Shown in pieces: positions 51,677-53,313 of a DNA stretch of 53,313 nt. Both the position numbers and the translations under genes were made by a program. Every line of letters starts with the position of its first letter. The first letter of the stretch is position 1. The notes under the pieces are model-generated. The model did no database searches. It saw only the letters and a list, made by a program, of their open reading frames with translations, and was not told the DNA's origin. The stretch comes from an uncultured Clostridia bacterium (GTDB taxonomy: Bacteria; Bacillota; Clostridia; Christensenellales; Borkfalkiaceae): positions 1-53,313 of the forward strand of contig CANQBG010000007.1 in NCBI GenBank assembly GCA_947588985.1, read 5' to 3'.

Positions 51677-52170
51677 TGAAAGGGCGCAAACTTACGGCGC
51701 GCGAACGCGCAAGAGATTATCTCGGAACTTACGGCCTCGGCCTCGATCTTTGGGCGCTCGGGCTTTTGGGGCTCTTCTTCCTTTTGAACATGCTCTCGTG
51801 GTGCGTCGTGCCCTTCGGCTATCTTTTGGAGGGGCAGAACGCGGGCATGGGTATCGCCGGTTACGTCTTGGAGGCCGTAGCGGGGCTCGTGCTCGTATTC
51901 GTTCGGAGGAAGGACGCACGCAAAAATCCCGACTTCGGATCGCTGTTTTTCCTCCTTTTCTGCCTCTTTACCTTCCTCGGCGCCGTGGCGTGGGGCTTCT
52001 ATCTCTTCGATTATGTGAATTGGGCCGTGCTGCTCTTCATCGCCGTCTTTCCCGCGGCGGCCCATACGGCGTATGCCATCCTCCGCAGGAATTGGTTCGC
52101 CCTCGTGCCCACGGCCGTCTCCTTCGCCCTCTTTCTCACCGTCTCGATCCACTGCATCGTCGCTCTGTGA
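51676..52170 (+). CDS. Multi-pass membrane protein of unknown function
   Basis: 164 residues from ATG 51676, overlapping the ftsY stop (TGATG), with GGAGGG upstream. A basic N-terminus (KGRKLTARERARDYL) is followed by about five hydrophobic helices. No family recognised. Coupled to ftsY, so co-expressed with the SRP receptor; a role in the membrane near the targeting machinery is only a guess. Confidence 0.75.
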   Translation: MKGRKLTARERARDYLGTYGLGLDLWALGLLGLFFLLNMLSWCVVPFGYLLEGQNAGMGIAGYVLEAVAGLVLVFVRRKDARKNPDFGSLFFLLFCLFTFLGAVAWGFYLFDYVNWAVLLFIAVFPAAAHTAYAILRRNWFALVPTAVSFALFLTVSIHCIVAL

Positions 52171-52202
52171 AGCGTCATCGCTCCGGAAATCGTTTCCGCC
52201 CG

Positions 52203-52225
52203 CCCCTGCCCCGCAGGGGTTTTTC
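52203..52225 (+). terminator. Terminator of the plsX-to-ftsY cluster
   Basis: CCCCTG and CAGGGG arms around CCCCG, followed by five T. Confidence 0.8.
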
Positions 52226-52326
52226 TCACCCGGATCATAGCGAAAAATCAACCTATTTATAAAAGTTTTTCCCGCTTCATGTAAAAATCCAAAGGGGAAA
52301 AAGTAGAAAAAAATTGTTCCAAGGGA

Positions 52327-52355
52327 TTGACATCCCCGCAGGGGCGGGGTATAAT
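52327..52355 (+). promoter_or_regulatory. Promoter of the 52389 gene
   Basis: Consensus TTGACA (52327-52332), 17-bp spacer, TATAAT (52350-52355). The spacer holds a CCCCGCAGGGG inverted repeat (CCCC-GCA-GGGG) that could be an operator. Confidence 0.85.
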
Positions 52356-52388
52356 AGAGTTAATGAAAAAACTTTAAGGAGAGAAAAG

Positions 52389-52667
52389 ATGAACCAATAC
52401 GAAAAGAACGAAATCAACACTCTGCCCCCCAAATACCGCCCGCTCGGCGCGTGGTCGTACTTCGGCTACAACATCCTGTTCGCCCTGCCTCTCATCGGCT
52501 GGATCTTCATGGTCGTGTTTGCGCTCAGCGACAGCAACATCAACCGCCGCAGCTTTGCGCGCAGCTTCTTCTGCGTATGGGTGATCGTCATCGTGATCGC
52601 CGTGATCGTCGTTGCGGTCATCTCCGCGACCGTCGGCTTCGGCGCCCTCATGAACGGCGGAAAGTAA
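52389..52667 (+). CDS. Small two-helix membrane protein
   Basis: 92 residues from ATG 52389, with AAGGAGAG upstream. Polar N-terminus (NQYEKNEINTLPPKYRPLG), helix 1 (~28-46: LFALPLIGWIFMVVFAL), short basic loop (NINRRSFARS) and helix 2 (~60-84, Val/Ile-rich). Own promoter and terminator. Function unknown. Confidence 0.8.
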   Translation: MNQYEKNEINTLPPKYRPLGAWSYFGYNILFALPLIGWIFMVVFALSDSNINRRSFARSFFCVWVIVIVIAVIVVAVISATVGFGALMNGGK

Positions 52668-52685
52668 CTTGCAAAGATATTTTTC

Positions 52686-52720
52686 ATCCGTCAAGCAAAA
52701 ATGCTTGACGGATTTTGTTT
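52686..52720 (+). terminator. Terminator of the 52389 gene, overlapping the ylxM promoter
   Basis: ATCCGTCAAGC pairs with GCTTGACGGAT around an A-rich loop, then TTTTGTTTT. The 3' arm contains the TTGACG used as -35 of the next promoter. Confidence 0.85.
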
Positions 52721-52733
52721 TGTCTGCTATAAT
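52705..52733 (+). promoter_or_regulatory. ylxM-ffh promoter
   Basis: TTGACG (52705-52710), 17-bp spacer, TGCTATAAT with -10 at 52728-52733. The -35 is part of the preceding terminator stem. Confidence 0.78.
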
Positions 52734-52744
52734 ATGAAAAGAGG

Positions 52745-52766
52745 GTCAAGCGGGAAGGCTTGACGG
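52745..52766 (+). promoter_or_regulatory. Second GTCAAGC/GCTTGAC hairpin at the ylxM ribosome binding site
   Basis: GTCAAGC (52745-52751) and GCTTGAC (52758-52764) form a stem ending one base before the GGAGGT ribosome binding site (52765-52770). The same words make up the upstream terminator stem (52690-52710). Confidence 0.6.
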
Positions 52767-52774
52767 AGGTGGGT

Positions 52775-53212
52775 ATGCAGATGGCTACCGTGAAAGGGAG
52801 CGCCCCTTCCTCGGACATGGTGCCGGGCAAAGGCGCGGAGGAGCGTCTCCGCTACCTCGGCCTGTGGGACGCCTATGGGCCTCTTCTCACCGATCTTCAG
52901 CGCGAGATCTGCGAGCAATACTTCTCTTTGGACCTCTCCCTCTCCGAGATCGCGGAGGCGAAGGGCGTCTCCAAGCAGGCCGTCTCGGATACCCTCAAAA
53001 AGAGCAGGGAGCTCCTCGATTCCTACGAGGAAAAACTGCACTTTAAGCGCGATAACGACGAATACTCCCGTGCGGTCTCCTTCATGATGACGGACGTGGA
53101 ACGTGCCCTCCGCGACTTTGCGGACCGTCACCCCGAATTCGCCGAAGAGATGGGGCGGATCGCGGACATGGTATGCGTCGGTGAGGTCATAGACCTCGAC
53201 AAGGAGGAATAA
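52775..53212 (+). CDS. ylxM: YlxM/p13-like DNA-binding regulator of SRP genes
   Basis: 145 residues from ATG 52775 (GGAGGT five bases upstream; ATG 52781 is also possible). After a ~28-residue N-terminal extension the family core appears: YLGLWDAYGPLLTDLQREICEQYFSLDLSLSEIAEAKGVSKQAVSDTLKKS, a sigma-70 region-4-like helix-turn-helix. In Firmicutes ylxM precedes ffh, as here, and its product affects SRP function. The extension encodes SSDMV through an exact copy of the recurring DNA word (52811-52820); another variant is near the C-terminus (53162-53171). Confidence 0.93.
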   Translation: MQMATVKGSAPSSDMVPGKGAEERLRYLGLWDAYGPLLTDLQREICEQYFSLDLSLSEIAEAKGVSKQAVSDTLKKSRELLDSYEEKLHFKRDNDEYSRAVSFMMTDVERALRDFADRHPEFAEEMGRIADMVCVGEVIDLDKEE

Positions 53213-53313
53213 ATGGCGCTTTTCGAATCGCTCTCAGAGCGTCTCAACCATATCTTCTCCAAGCTCACGAAGCGCGGCAAACTCACCGAGCTCGAGATCA
53301 AGACGGCCATGCG
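53213..53313 (+). CDS. ffh: Signal recognition particle protein Ffh, 5' end only
   Basis: The first 33 codons, cut by the window end. MALFESLSERLNHIFSKLTKRGKLTE is the typical start of the Ffh N domain. ATG directly after the ylxM stop, with AAGGAGGA upstream. It would bind 4.5S/scRNA and signal sequences and pair with FtsY encoded 2 kb upstream. Confidence 0.93.
   Translation, partial: MALFESLSERLNHIFSKLTKRGKLTELEIKTAM

Noticed and set aside
1025-53171. Reading the TCGGACATGG word as a Chi or KOPS site
   Set aside because: Exact copies are split five to four between strands within one 53-kb stretch; polar signals of that kind would be strongly skewed.
1-53313. CRISPR arrays, rRNA or tRNA genes, transposases, prophage genes
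   Set aside because: None was recognised on reading both strands; the repeats present are short intergenic types without spacers.

Overview
The window (53,313 bp, roughly 60% G+C by eye) reads as a chromosomal segment of a spore-forming, gut-type Clostridia-like Firmicute. The basis is a spoIIR gene behind a sigma-F-like promoter, a ThiT thiamine transporter behind a TPP riboswitch, ylxM-ffh, the rpsB-tsf-pyrH-frr-uppS-cdsA-dxr-rseP and plsX-rnc-smc-ftsY gene orders, TTGACA/TATAAT promoters and strong GGAGG ribosome binding sites. A finer placement (for example Christensenellales-like) would be a guess.

Layout. 1-572: non-coding, with a 19-bp perfect hairpin and two tandem ~95-bp repeats. 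573-1103 (-): spoIIR. 1285-4582: an operon of a tandem AAA+ ATPase and two YbjN-like proteins. 4665-5747 (-): a DUF697-like membrane protein. 5901-9262: a zinc-ribbon membrane protein, a hemolysin-III (PAQR) protein, an M1-type lipoprotein peptidase, a repeat patch and an FmdB-type zinc ribbon. 9544-11250: rpsB-tsf. 11395-17907: a small LRR_5-like protein and a 1,928-residue surface lipoprotein, both lying between tsf and pyrH. 18048-23585: pyrH-frr-uppS-cdsA-dxr-rseP (translation, lipid and isoprenoid genes). 23767-25272: a membrane-attached Xre-type regulator. 25355-26473 (-): thiT with riboswitch, divergent from an unknown gene at 26733. 27766-45205: an apparently single 17-kb operon with a cell-surface S8 protease carrying LRRs, a lipoprotein, a complete oligopeptide ABC transporter (OppABCDF) and a small membrane protein. 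45398-53313: plsX-rnc-smc-ftsY, two small membrane protein genes, ylxM and the start of ffh.

How the genes work together. The two housekeeping clusters cover ribosome assembly, nucleotide, lipid and isoprenoid synthesis, chromosome condensation and SRP-dependent secretion. Surface functions are placed between them: a lipoprotein whose promoter spacer holds a ten-G tract (a likely phase-variable switch), and a protease-plus-peptide-uptake operon that looks like a coupled extracellular proteolysis and import pathway.

The most unusual signal is a short DNA word, TCGGACATGG, usually inside the longer GCACCCATGTCCGAR or GTACCATGTCCGAR. It occurs nine times exactly and about ten more times with one or two changes, on both strands, in several reading frames, between genes and in the loop of a bidirectional terminator. 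It behaves like a genome-wide DNA-level tag, comparable in style to DNA uptake sequences.
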